The notes below the pieces were generated by a model that ran no database searches, was not told the DNA's origin, and saw only the letters and a list, made by a program, of their open reading frames with translations. From contig NZ_JHYS01000002.1 of NCBI RefSeq assembly GCF_000688255.1, positions 186,001 through 250,000 on the forward strand: a stretch of 64,000 nt of DNA, given 5' to 3'. Position 1 is the first letter of the stretch, and every line of letters begins with the position of its first letter. The position numbers and the translations under genes are program-made. The DNA is from Simplicispira psychrophila DSM 11588. Its GTDB lineage: Bacteria; Pseudomonadota; Gammaproteobacteria; Burkholderiales; Burkholderiaceae_C. Shown here one piece after another: positions 48,784 through 56,983 of the stretch.

Positions 48784-50048
48784 TTGCTGCCTTTTTGCCA
48801 GCGCAAGCCCCAGCCATAGTGCTCGTCGAGTTGGACGTGCCCGGAGAAGTATTCGGCCAACTTGGTCACGCGCAATTGGCCGTCCACGTTTTCGAGCATG
48901 GCAATGGCGCACAGGTTCTTGCGCTCTTCGTGGCCGTCCAGCCGCACCTCAATCGGTGGATGTCCAGGGACCGACACGGTGACCACACCGTCGGCCTGCG
49001 CCCAATGGGCGACGCCTTCGTAGATAAAGGCATAGATGCAGATGCGTTTGATCTGCGGGAGTTGGTCGCCGTTGATGTAGAGAAACTCCCCGTCGGCGCT
49101 GGTGCCGCTGCGGTCGTCGCCGGCCATGTGGATGTAAGGCGGTTGCTCGTAGGCGCCAAAGGTGTTGCCCAGCGCTTGCACGACGGAGCGCTGGCCGTCA
49201 CTCAACTCAAACAGGCAACCCAGGTCAAGGTCGATGGCGCCACCGGCTGCCGCTGCGCCACCGCCCAGCAAACCCGCCAGAAAGCCGCTCTTGCGCGGCG
49301 CCGCCGTGTTGCGGGTGCCGCCGGCGGTCCACTGGAGGTTGCAGACGATGCGCCCGTGACCGACACCCGTGCCGCGTTTTTCCAGCGAAATTTTGTCGCC
49401 GCGCTTGTCCAGGGTGATCTTGCCCAGGGAGACTTTGGCCGGGGCGGGTGCCGGTGTCGGCGTTGGAGCTGGGGGGGGGTTTGGGGTGGGCGTGGGTACA
49501 GGTGTCGGCGCTGGTGCGGGTTCTGCCACGCTGCCGCCAAAGTGCTGCACCAGTGCCGCCAGACCACCGTTGAAGCCTTGTGCCACCGGGCTGGTGCGCC
49601 ACTGGCCGTCTTTGCGGTAGAACTCGATCAGCATCACCGCTCGCTCGTTTTGAAAGAGGCTGCCATCGAGGGCAAATTCCGCCGCTGTGCTGCCGTCCGC
49701 CCGGCGCAAGCGCGCGTGGCTGGCGCCCAGGGCGCGCAGGCCGTCGGCCGATTCGGTGGCCAGCGTCACCACCAGGGCATCAATCGAGGCGGGCAAGCGT
49801 GCCAGATCCATCTCAAAAGTGTGCGTGCCGCGTTGCTGGACGCCGCCGCAAGGGCTTTGCGGCTGGTTAAAGAACGTCATGTAGCGTTCGTCCGCCAGCC
49901 GCCGGTTGGTATCGAGGCCAAAGCAGGCGCTATCGAGCGCCAGACTGGTGGGCGCCAGTGCCAGCTCCAGTGTGAAGCTGCCCTGGGACAAGCCTAGATC
50001 GCTCAGTGGGGTGCGCTGGCCGCGCAGGAGAGAAAGGGGCTGGGACAT
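48780..50048 (-). CDS. Two-domain TerD-family protein
   Basis: 422 residues from the ATG at 50048 (GGAG six bases upstream); longer in-frame starts are rejected. TerD-like domain 1 (1-175), a Pro/Ala/Thr linker (~178-205), then TerD-like domain 2 (~207-422). In domain 1 the Ca2+-binding stretch of TerD (Asp-Asn-x-Thr-Gly-x-Gly-x-Gly-Asp-Asp-Glu) is replaced by Gly-Gly-Val-Gln-Gln-Arg-Gly-Thr-His. Domain 2 keeps an acidic variant, Gly-Asp-Asp-Arg-Ser-Gly-Thr-Ser-Ala-Asp-Gly-Glu near 345. Middle gene of the DUF475/TerD/holin-like operon. It is cytoplasmic, perhaps membrane-associated through its partners. Confidence 0.87.
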   Translation of the reverse strand: MSQPLSLLRGQRTPLSDLGLSQGSFTLELALAPTSLALDSACFGLDTNRRLADERYMTFFNQPQSPCGGVQQRGTHTFEMDLARLPASIDALVVTLATESADGLRALGASHARLRRADGSTAAEFALDGSLFQNERAVMLIEFYRKDGQWRTSPVAQGFNGGLAALVQHFGGSVAEPAPAPTPVPTPTPNPPPAPTPTPAPAPAKVSLGKITLDKRGDKISLEKRGTGVGHGRIVCNLQWTAGGTRNTAAPRKSGFLAGLLGGGAAAAGGAIDLDLGCLFELSDGQRSVVQALGNTFGAYEQPPYIHMAGDDRSGTSADGEFLYINGDQLPQIKRICIYAFIYEGVAHWAQADGVVTVSVPGHPPIEVRLDGHEERKNLCAIAMLENVDGQLRVTKLAEYFSGHVQLDEHYGWGLRWQKGSK

Positions 50049-50133
50049 GCGGTGCTCCATCAAAAAAATAGGCCGAGCACAATCAAGATCGCGCCGGCCA
50101 ATGGGGGTAAACAGGGGTTGTGGTGCTGGCGTT

Positions 50134-51171
50134 TTATGCCGCGTAGTGTTCTGGGTATTTTTTGCGGTGGCGCAGGGACGACCACACCGAGGCGCCAATG
50201 AAACCGACGCCGATCAGGCCGGTGATGACTTCAGAGACATGCAGCGTGGTGCCCAGCAGCATGATCAAGGCCAGCGCGCCAATAGCGTAATGCGCGCCGT
50301 GCTCCAGATAGATGTATTCGTTCAAGGTGCCGCGGTTGACCAGATACACCGTCATGGAGCGCACGAACATGGCGCCAATCGCCAGGCCCAGCATGATGAT
50401 CACGACGTCTTTGGTGATGGCAAAAGCGCCGATCACGCCGTCAAAAGAGAACGAAGCATCGAGCACTTCAAGGTATAAAAAGCTGGCAAAACCCGAGCGG
50501 TGGATAGTTTTGACGGCCGCATCGCCTTCTTCTTCATTTTCAAACAGCGCGCCCACCGCATCGACGGCCAAGTACAGCAGCACGCCCAGCACGCCGGCGA
50601 CAAATACGCGCGACTGTTCTGCTTCAGGCACCCACCAGCGGGTCGAAAAAATGGCGCATAAGGCGATAAAGACGCTGATTTCGCTGAACTTGGCGAGTTT
50701 CGTCAGGCGCTCTTCCAGCGCACCCAGCCAATGGGTTTCCTTGTTGGTATCGAACAGAAAGTTCAGGAACACCAGCAGCAGAAACATGCCGCCAAAGGCG
50801 GAAATGACGGGGTAGGCCTCGGTCAGTACCTGGGAGTATTGGCTAGGATTATTCAGCGCCATATTCATCGTTTCGACGGTGCTGATGCCACCCGAGAAGC
50901 TGACGATGACGATGGGGAAAACCAGCCGCATACCAAAAACCGCCACCAAGATACCCACCGTGAGGAAGGCTTGGCGCCAGAATTCGGACATGTCCTTGAG
51001 CACGCCGGCATTGACCACGGCGTTGTCAAATGACAGGCTGACTTCCAGGACAGCCAGCACCGTGACCAGCCACAGCGCGGTCCACAGTCCCATGCTGTGT
51101 TGGGTGCCCCACCAGCCGGCAACGCCTAAGCACAGTGCGGTCACCAAGAAGGAAATTCTGAATTCTTTCAT
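50134..51171 (-). CDS. DUF475 (TerC-like) integral membrane protein
   Basis: 345 residues from the ATG at 51171. Eight or nine hydrophobic segments with TerC-type acidic motifs: Glu-Val-Ser-Leu-Ser-Phe-Asp-Asn-Ala-Val-Val-Asn-Ala near residue 41 and Leu-Asp-Ala-Ser-Phe-Ser-Phe-Asp-Gly-Val-Ile-Gly-Ala-Phe near 238. These position Asp/Asn in the membrane, as in the Mn(II)-exporting TerC/Alx proteins. First gene of the minus-strand Ter operon, divergent from terD across 312 bp. It probably provides the membrane anchor and metal route of the Ter complex (inference from family). Confidence 0.9.
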   Translation of the reverse strand: MKEFRISFLVTALCLGVAGWWGTQHSMGLWTALWLVTVLAVLEVSLSFDNAVVNAGVLKDMSEFWRQAFLTVGILVAVFGMRLVFPIVIVSFSGGISTVETMNMALNNPSQYSQVLTEAYPVISAFGGMFLLLVFLNFLFDTNKETHWLGALEERLTKLAKFSEISVFIALCAIFSTRWWVPEAEQSRVFVAGVLGVLLYLAVDAVGALFENEEEGDAAVKTIHRSGFASFLYLEVLDASFSFDGVIGAFAITKDVVIIMLGLAIGAMFVRSMTVYLVNRGTLNEYIYLEHGAHYAIGALALIMLLGTTLHVSEVITGLIGVGFIGASVWSSLRHRKKYPEHYAA

Positions 51172-51483
51172 TGAGTTTTTCAGCCTCCCGGCTGTATATG
51201 GATAGAAAAAGGAAGCAAAGATCCTGGCTGGACTGCTTTGATAAGACGTGCCGCCGCAAAGCAGAGCAGGTCGAAACATACACTAGAATTAAAAATCGCT
51301 TGCCCACTTGGCCATTGGCCTGCTAGAAAAATCAGCGCATGGGCTTGTCATATATTTGGCACACTTATGGGGTGGAATTTCACTCCATGGGCCAGAGATA
51401 GGGCTTGAGGTACTGTGTATTCAATACCTAATATCGCGTATAAGTTTCTGCACCTTATTTTCTCAACCTGAAGGAGTCCATTG
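51172..51483. promoter_or_regulatory. Divergent promoter region of the Ter locus
   Basis: 312 bp between DUF475 and terD. A candidate terD promoter is TTGAGG (51405-51410), an 18-bp spacer and TAATAT (51429-51434). The spacer contains an imperfect inverted repeat GGTACTG/CAATACC that a repressor could use. The DUF475 side holds no clear promoter by eye. terD has AAGGAG before its start. Confidence 0.45.
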
Positions 51484-52059
51484 ATGGCAATCAGTCTGCA
51501 AAAAGGCGGCAACGTCAACTTGTCCAAAGAAGCCCCTGGCATGAAAAAAATGCTGGTCGGTCTGGGCTGGAATCTGCGTGCCACGGACGGCGCCGCATTC
51601 GACTTGGATGGCAGTGTATTTTTGCTGGGCGCTGGCGGCAAGGTGCGCTCGGATGCTGATTTTGTGTTTTACAACCAGGCCAAGTCGAGCGACGGCAGCG
51701 TGGTGCATTCGGGCGACAACCGCACCGGTGAAGGCGAGGGTGACGATGAATCGATCACTATGGAGCTGGACAAAATTCCGGCCGATGTCGAAAAAATTGC
51801 GGTGTGCGTGACGATCCATGACGCTGAAGCCAAACGCCAGAACTTTGGCATGGTGGCCAGCGCGTATGTGCGTTGTGTCGATGCCGTCAGCAACGTAGAA
51901 GTGGCGCGTTATGACCTGTCTGAAGACGCTTCGGTCGAGACCGCCATGATTTTTGGTGAAATTTACCGCCACAACGGCGAGTGGAAGTTCAAGGCCATGG
52001 GCCAGGGCTTCAAGGGCGGTTTGGGCCCGATGGCGAAAAACTTCGGCGTCAACGTCTAA
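51484..52059 (+). CDS. terD: TerD-family Ca2+-binding stress protein
   Basis: 191 residues, standard TerD length, from ATG 51484 (AAGGAG upstream; the TTG just before is not needed). It opens with [12 protein letters not shown], then Gly-Leu-Gly-Trp. The paired Ca2+ site [13 protein letters not shown] is intact near residue 78, and the C-terminus has [12 protein letters not shown]. TerD proteins are cytoplasmic and linked to resistance to tellurite, phage and other stresses. A strong terminator follows, so it is probably expressed mainly alone. Confidence 0.94.
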   Translation: MAISLQKGGNVNLSKEAPGMKKMLVGLGWNLRATDGAAFDLDGSVFLLGAGGKVRSDADFVFYNQAKSSDGSVVHSGDNRTGEGEGDDESITMELDKIPADVEKIAVCVTIHDAEAKRQNFGMVASAYVRCVDAVSNVEVARYDLSEDASVETAMIFGEIYRHNGEWKFKAMGQGFKGGLGPMAKNFGVNV

Positions 52060-52132
52060 GTCAGGCGCCTGGGGGCGCTGACGTTGGTGTCTGGGCCAGG
52101 CTGCACTGCGCGTGCTCCTGGCTCTTTTTTTT
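52060..52132 (+). terminator. Stem-loop and rho-independent terminator after terD
   Basis: A first stem-loop (GTCAGGCGCC / GGCGCTGAC, 52060-52082) directly follows the stop. A second hairpin has GGGCCAGG at 52093-52100 paired with CCTGGCTC at 52117-52124, plus an inner GCAC/GTGC pair, and eight Ts at 52125-52132. It separates terD from the rest of the plus-strand Ter genes. Confidence 0.88.
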
Positions 52133-52198
52133 GCAGAATGCAGGGCCACCGGGTGTGGCGATTGATCGCCAGCGCCCCTTTGGAGGAGAAGAGGTTGT

Positions 52199-52906
52199 AT
52201 GCCAGTTTTTACTGTGACCGGTGATGTCGATCCATTTCTGCATGTGGCGTTGAACCAGGGCGAAACCATTTTTTGTGAATCCGACGCGATGGTGATGATG
52301 GAGTCCAATCTGGATCTCTCGGGTACGGTGCAGGGCGGCATTTTGCAGGCCGCCATGCGCCGTTTTGCCAATGGCGAGTCGTTCTTTCAGCAGCGCATTG
52401 AGGCGACCCGCGGGGCGGGCGACTGCCTGCTGTCGCCCACCATGCCGGGCGGCGTCGAGGTGCTGGAAGTGGGCGCGCGCCAGTACCTGCTCAGCGACGG
52501 CGCTTACGTGGCGGCGACTGCGGGCGTGCAGGTGACAGCGCGCAGCCAGGGCCTGGGCAATGCGCTGTTTGGCGGCACCGGGGGATTTTTTGTCGGCCAG
52601 TCCAGTGGCAGTGGCCAGTTGGCGGTCAATGGCTTTGGTTCCCTGTTTCGGCTGGATGTGCAGCCGGGCAAAGACATCACGATTGACAATGGTCATGTCG
52701 TGGCTTGGGACGCGACGCTGCAATACGGTTTGAGCGCCTCCACCAACTCCAAGCGTGGCTTGCTGGGCAATTTGGTCGGCAGCATGACCTCGGGCGAGGG
52801 GATGGTGCTGAAGTTTTCCGGGCAAGGCCAGGTGCTGGTGTGCTCGCGCAATAAGGACAGTTTTCTGGCGTGGCTGGCCAGCAAAATTCCGACAAGGTCT
52901 TCCTGA
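52199..52906 (+). CDS. AIM24/TIGR00266-family protein
   Basis: 235 residues, good ribosome site (AGGAG). It fits the tandem beta-roll family related to mitochondrial AIM24: Gly-Glu-Thr-Ile-Phe-Cys-Glu-Ser-Asp-Ala-Met-Val-Met-Met near residue 22, Gly-Gly-Thr-Gly-Gly-Phe-Phe-Val near 126 and Asp-Asn-Gly-His-Val-Val-Ala-Trp-Asp near 161. Bacterial members often lie next to ter genes, and a role at the membrane in stress has been suggested; the biochemical function is unknown. First gene after the terD terminator, so it may have its own promoter near 52135-52190. Confidence 0.88.
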   Translation: MPVFTVTGDVDPFLHVALNQGETIFCESDAMVMMESNLDLSGTVQGGILQAAMRRFANGESFFQQRIEATRGAGDCLLSPTMPGGVEVLEVGARQYLLSDGAYVAATAGVQVTARSQGLGNALFGGTGGFFVGQSSGSGQLAVNGFGSLFRLDVQPGKDITIDNGHVVAWDATLQYGLSASTNSKRGLLGNLVGSMTSGEGMVLKFSGQGQVLVCSRNKDSFLAWLASKIPTRSS

Positions 52907-52960
52907 TCGACCGGGCCCTTGGTGGCCTGAATTTTTTATCTACTCCCTGGAGTCTTCGGC

Positions 52961-53410
52961 ATGTCTTTCTTTGATTCTCTGAAACAGTCCCTCACCGGTG
53001 CGGCCCAGTCGATGAACACCGAGCTGAAAAAATACCGCTCCAAAGACCTGATGCAGGCGATTGTGGCCAGCGCCACGTTGATGGCTTATGCGGATGGCGA
53101 AGTCACGGCGGCGGAGAAGCAAAAGCTCTTGGGCTATATGCGCAACTCGGAGCAGATGTCGGTGTTCGAGACCGACAAAGTCATCGAGGCGTTCAATCAG
53201 TACGTGGGGCGTTTTGACTTTGACGCGACGATTGCCACTGGCGAAGTGCTGCAAAAATTGGCCGCCTTCAAGAATAAACCCGAGGCGCAGCTGATTGCGC
53301 GCGTGTGTTTGGCGATTGCCAACGCCGATGGCCAGTTTGATGCGGCCGAGCGCAAAACCATGGACAAAATTTGCCAGACTTTGGGGCTTGACAGCGCCAC
53401 GGTTCTTTGA
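52961..53410 (+). CDS. terB: TerB tellurite-resistance protein
   Basis: 149 residues, the size of TerB (all-helical, metal-binding). The two internal pseudo-repeats are clear: Ala-Thr-Leu-Met-Ala-Tyr-Ala-Asp-Gly-Glu-Val-Thr-Ala-Ala-Glu-Lys near residue 38 and Ala-Ile-Ala-Asn-Ala-Asp-Gly-Gln-Phe-Asp-Ala-Ala-Glu-Arg near 118. Each has the Asp-Gly-x-x-x-x-x-Glu metal site. TerB links to TerC-type membrane proteins at the inner membrane. It is followed by a second terD after 41 bp. Confidence 0.93.
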   Translation: MSFFDSLKQSLTGAAQSMNTELKKYRSKDLMQAIVASATLMAYADGEVTAAEKQKLLGYMRNSEQMSVFETDKVIEAFNQYVGRFDFDATIATGEVLQKLAAFKNKPEAQLIARVCLAIANADGQFDAAERKTMDKICQTLGLDSATVL

Positions 53411-53451
53411 GTTTTTGACTGAATTTTTCACCACGCAACAGGAGTAGCACC

Positions 53452-54033
53452 ATGGCAGTGAATTTGCAAAAAGGCCAAAAAATATCGCTCAACAAAGAAG
53501 CGGGCAGCGCGCTGACCCAGGTCGTGATGGGCTTGGGCTGGGATGCCGCCAAAAAGAAGGGCTTTTTGGGCTTTGGCGGTGGCAGCCAGGAGATTGATCT
53601 GGATGCCTCGTGCCTGATGTTCGATGCCGTAGGGGCCTTGGTCGATGCCGTCTGGTTTCGCCAATTGCGCAGCAAGGACGGCAGCATTGAGCACACCGGC
53701 GATAACCGCACTGGTGCCGGCGACGGCGACGATGAGCAGATCAAGGTGGCGCTGGACCGCGTGCCGGCACAGGTCAAGTCACTGGTGTTCACCGTCAACT
53801 GCTTTACTGGCCAAGACTTTAGCCAAGTAGCCAATGCTTTTTGCCGCATTCTGGACGGCCGCAGCCAGCAAGAAGTGGCGCGCTACGACCTGTCGGTGCA
53901 GGGCAGCCACAACGCGCAGATCATGGCCAAGCTGTATCGCCACAACGACGAGTGGAAGATGCACGCGATTGGTGAAAACGGCCAGGGCCGCACCTTTGAA
54001 AATCTGATGCCCCAGATCACCCCGCACCTGTAA
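53452..54033 (+). CDS. terD: TerD-family Ca2+-binding stress protein, second copy
   Basis: 193 residues, paralogue of the gene at 51484. It keeps the full Ca2+ motif (Gly-Asp-Asn-Arg-Thr-Gly-Ala-Gly-Asp-Gly-Asp-Asp-Glu) near residue 83, Gly-Leu-Gly-Trp-Asp near 27 and the terminal Tyr-Arg-His-Asn-Asp-Glu-Trp-Lys. A short insert (Lys-Lys-Lys-Gly-Phe-Leu-Gly-Phe-Gly-Gly-Gly) near 35-45 distinguishes it. It is 7 bp upstream of the ATP-grasp gene, tying the TerD proteins to the biosynthetic set. Confidence 0.94.
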   Translation: MAVNLQKGQKISLNKEAGSALTQVVMGLGWDAAKKKGFLGFGGGSQEIDLDASCLMFDAVGALVDAVWFRQLRSKDGSIEHTGDNRTGAGDGDDEQIKVALDRVPAQVKSLVFTVNCFTGQDFSQVANAFCRILDGRSQQEVARYDLSVQGSHNAQIMAKLYRHNDEWKMHAIGENGQGRTFENLMPQITPHL

Positions 54034-54040
54034 GGCAACG

Positions 54041-55066
54041 ATGCGTGTTTGGTTCAATAAAGGATTTTCGTCGCTGCACACGGCGCTGCGTTTGATTCGC
54101 CAGGGGGCAGATAAGCACGCGCAGACCGTGACGCTGTGGGCCAGTGGCGCCCACCCGCAAGCGTTGGTGGCGCTGGTGGCCGACCATTATTGGACCGAGC
54201 CCGCTGGCTTGGCGACCGCAGATTATGTGGATTGGTGTCTGGACATGTGCCGCCAGCACGCCATCGACATTTTGGTGCCCAGCAAAGCCGTGCAGGCCCT
54301 GGTGGCCCAGCGCGCGCGCTTTGCCGCCCAAGGCACGCGCCTGCTGGCCGCCGCTGATGCAGCCACGCTGGCGTTGCTGGACGACAAAGCACGTTTTTAT
54401 GCGGCGGTGGACTGCCCGTCCGCGCCAGCGCCCGAGTCTTTGACCGTGCACACGTTGGCGGAGTTTGATGCGGCGTTTGCCATGTTGGCAGCGCGCCATG
54501 CGCAGGTGTGTATCAAGCCAGCGGTGGGCGTGTATGGCATTGGGTTTCGGCGCATCCGGACCGATGTCTCGGCCATGGATGTGCTGCTGCGCGGCATGGA
54601 CTACCAGATTGACCTGCCGACGCTGCGCTTCATGCTCGGTCAAGTGCCCACTTGGGCGCCGCTGTTGGTGATGGAATACCTGCCCGGGGCCGAGTACAGC
54701 GTGGACTGTGTGGCCGATGCCGGTGTGCTGCGCTGCGCGGTGGCGCGGCGCAAGGGCACCGCGCCGGGCCAGGGCCAGTGCATCGATATGCGCGCGGACT
54801 TGCAAGAGGCGTGCGCGCGCATCGTGGCGCAGTTTGGGCTGAGCGGCTATCTCAATATCCAGTTTCGCGATGGCGAGCAAGGGCCGGGCTTGCTGGAAGT
54901 CAATGCGCGCATGTCGGGTGGCATTGCCATGGCCTGTTTGGCCGGTCCCAATTTGCCGTGGCTGGGTTTACAGGGCTTTGCGCAGGGCTACGAGGGGCTG
55001 GAGATCGGGACGATTGCCGAGGGCTTGCGCGTCGGTGAAGTGAACCAGGCCACGGTGCTGCCATGA
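54041..55066 (+). CDS. Ter-associated ATP-grasp ligase
   Basis: 341 residues. The N-terminal domain is pre-ATP-grasp-like. The ATP-grasp core has Val-Cys-Ile-Lys-Pro-Ala-Val-Gly-Val-Tyr-Gly near residue 163, Glu-Tyr-Leu-Pro-Gly-Ala-Glu-Tyr-Ser-Val-Asp near 212 and Asn-Ile-Gln-Phe-Arg plus Leu-Glu-Val-Asn-Ala-Arg-Met-Ser-Gly near 275-292 (Mg/ATP ligands). It matches the ATPgrasp_Ter family, predicted to ligate an amino or carboxyl group onto the metabolite built by the neighbouring phosphoribosyltransferases. ATGA overlap with the next gene. The substrate is unknown. Confidence 0.88.
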   Translation: MRVWFNKGFSSLHTALRLIRQGADKHAQTVTLWASGAHPQALVALVADHYWTEPAGLATADYVDWCLDMCRQHAIDILVPSKAVQALVAQRARFAAQGTRLLAAADAATLALLDDKARFYAAVDCPSAPAPESLTVHTLAEFDAAFAMLAARHAQVCIKPAVGVYGIGFRRIRTDVSAMDVLLRGMDYQIDLPTLRFMLGQVPTWAPLLVMEYLPGAEYSVDCVADAGVLRCAVARRKGTAPGQGQCIDMRADLQEACARIVAQFGLSGYLNIQFRDGEQGPGLLEVNARMSGGIAMACLAGPNLPWLGLQGFAQGYEGLEIGTIAEGLRVGEVNQATVLP

Positions 55067-56259
55067 GCGCGGTGCCTGCGGCTGCCCCTGTCTCGCACTC
55101 TCTGCCCGCCGGGACGCTGCACCTGGCGATTGAACGCAGCGATCTGCCCGCCGAGGAATTATTCTGGCTGGGCGCACGCAACAACCCGCGCCGCGCCTTT
55201 CTGTTTCTCAGCCGTGTGTTGGCCAAGCACCTGCCAGTCGCCCCGTCGGTGGTGCAGGACTGCCACGAACGCATCGCCCAGCGCATTGATATTGATACGG
55301 CTGCGCAGTCGGGGCCAGTGCTGTTCATCGGCATGGCCGAGACGGCGACCGGGCTGGGCCAAGGCGTGTTTGAGGCTTGGCAGCGCCAGCACCCCGGCAC
55401 CCCGGCGTTGTACCTGCACACCAGCCGTTACCGCGCTGTCGGCGCGCAAGCGCTAGCCTTTGAAGAAAGCCACAGCCACGCGCCGCAGGTGTTCTTGCAC
55501 GTGCCCACCGATCCGCTATTGCACGCGCAGTTTGTCGGCGCGCGCGCGCTGGTGTTGGTGGACGACGAAATCAGTACCGGCAACACCTTTGTCAACTTGG
55601 CGCACACCTGCTTTGAACAGGCGCCGGGCATTGAGCAGGTACACATTGCCTGCATCACCGATTTTTCCGGGCCGGCGCGTGCCAGCCTGAGCGCACGCAT
55701 CGGGCGCCCGGTCACCACCGGCGCGCTGCTCGAAGGCGCGTGGTCTTTCACGCCCGCCAGCAGCGCTGCTGGCGCAGCCGAGGCACCGCTGGCGCAAGCC
55801 GCGCTGGGCCAGGAGCCCTCGTTGCACGACAGGGGCTTCGGTCGGTTGGGACGCAGTGGGCCGCTGCGCCTGACGCCGGCTGCGCTGGCCCCGCTGGCTG
55901 CGGGCATCACAGCGGGCGAGCGGGTCTTGGTGCTGGGCACCGGGGAATTCATGCATCCGGCTTTTGTGCTCGGGCGCGCCCTGGCCGAGCAGACCGGCGC
56001 CCAGGTGCGGCTGCAGTCCACCACGCGCTCGCCGATCCTGCCTTGGGGGCCGATCACGCACGCCGAGTGCTTTGACGACCCATATGGCGAAGGCATTGCC
56101 AATTACCTTTACAACTTCACGCGCAGCGACTACGACCATGTGTTGCTGTGCCACGAAGCACCGCCATCGGCAGCGCTGCAGGCGCTGGCGCAGCGCTGGC
56201 GTGCGCGCCTTGTTCACTTCATATCGGAAGACCACCTTGCACAAAGTGCTTTTTGTTGA
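55063..56259 (+). CDS. Ter-associated phosphoribosyltransferase with TRSP domain
   Basis: 398 residues. The N-terminal PRTase (PRTase_2 type) has the PRPP loop Val-Leu-Val-Asp-Asp-Glu-Ile-Ser-Thr-Gly-Asn-Thr near residue 168 and Met-Ala-Glu-Thr-Ala-Thr-Gly-Leu-Gly near 92. The C-terminal TRSP domain shows its name motif in Ser-Thr-Thr-Arg-Ser-Pro-Ile near 325. The family is predicted to transfer ribose 5-phosphate to an unknown base in the Ter-linked pathway. It overlaps the ATP-grasp gene by 4 bp and the HAD gene by ~20 bp, so it is translationally coupled. Confidence 0.88.
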   Translation: MSAVPAAAPVSHSLPAGTLHLAIERSDLPAEELFWLGARNNPRRAFLFLSRVLAKHLPVAPSVVQDCHERIAQRIDIDTAAQSGPVLFIGMAETATGLGQGVFEAWQRQHPGTPALYLHTSRYRAVGAQALAFEESHSHAPQVFLHVPTDPLLHAQFVGARALVLVDDEISTGNTFVNLAHTCFEQAPGIEQVHIACITDFSGPARASLSARIGRPVTTGALLEGAWSFTPASSAAGAAEAPLAQAALGQEPSLHDRGFGRLGRSGPLRLTPAALAPLAAGITAGERVLVLGTGEFMHPAFVLGRALAEQTGAQVRLQSTTRSPILPWGPITHAECFDDPYGEGIANYLYNFTRSDYDHVLLCHEAPPSAALQALAQRWRARLVHFISEDHLAQSAFC

Positions 56260-56983
56260 CCTGGACGACACCTTGTTCCACAGCGACCGCAAGCACGCGC
56301 CGACGCCGCGTTGTGTGCCGCTGGCGTTCTTGAAAGATGGTCAGCCCATCTCTTACGCCAGTGCGGCGCAGCAGTCGGTGCTGCACATGTTGCAGCAAGA
56401 GATGGAGGTGGTGCCAGTGACGGCGCGCAATCTCAATGCCTTTAGCCGGGTGCGGATCGACTTTCGCAGCGCGGCCATTTTGAATTACGGCGGCACGGTG
56501 CTGGATGCCCAAGGGCAGATCGATGCCGTGTGGCTAGAGCGTAGCCAACGCGCGTCGGCGGGCTCCTTGGCGGCCTTGTCTGCGCTGGAGCAGCGCCTGC
56601 TGGAGCACTGCCGCAGCGCGGCACTGGCGCTGTCGGTGCGCACCATCAGCGACCACGGTGTGGCGTTTTATATCGTCATCAAATCGCCTACCAACCAGCT
56701 GCAGGACATTGAGGCCGTAGCGGCGTACTGCGCCACCCTCTGCGAGGAGTTTGCGGGGTTTCGGCTGCACCGCAACGGCAATAACGTGGCCTTGCTGCCG
56801 CCTTGGCTGGACAAGAGCCATGCCGTGGCCTGGGTCAAACAGTCCCTGGCGCAGCGCCATCCGGATCTGGTCACTTTTGGCATGGGCGACAGCTTGGTGG
56901 ACTTGGCCTTCATGAACGAATGCCAATACATGATTGTGCCCAGCGCCAGTCAAATTGCGCACGCCCGCATGGCCGCGCTATGA
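56237..56983 (+). CDS. HAD-family phosphatase of the Ter biosynthetic set
   Basis: 248 residues from the TTG at 56237 (GGAAG seven bases upstream); a GTG at 56246 is the alternative, and no ATG fits. HAD motif I is Phe-Val-Asp-Leu-Asp-Asp-Thr-Leu-Phe near residue 8, motif II is Val-Thr-Ala-Arg-Asn near 58 and motif IV is Gly-Met-Gly-Asp-Ser-Leu-Val-Asp near 215. The cap looks Cof-like. The likely job is removing the phosphate from the ribotide made by the PRTases. It overlaps both neighbours. Confidence 0.85.
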   Translation: MHKVLFVDLDDTLFHSDRKHAPTPRCVPLAFLKDGQPISYASAAQQSVLHMLQQEMEVVPVTARNLNAFSRVRIDFRSAAILNYGGTVLDAQGQIDAVWLERSQRASAGSLAALSALEQRLLEHCRSAALALSVRTISDHGVAFYIVIKSPTNQLQDIEAVAAYCATLCEEFAGFRLHRNGNNVALLPPWLDKSHAVAWVKQSLAQRHPDLVTFGMGDSLVDLAFMNECQYMIVPSASQIAHARMAAL

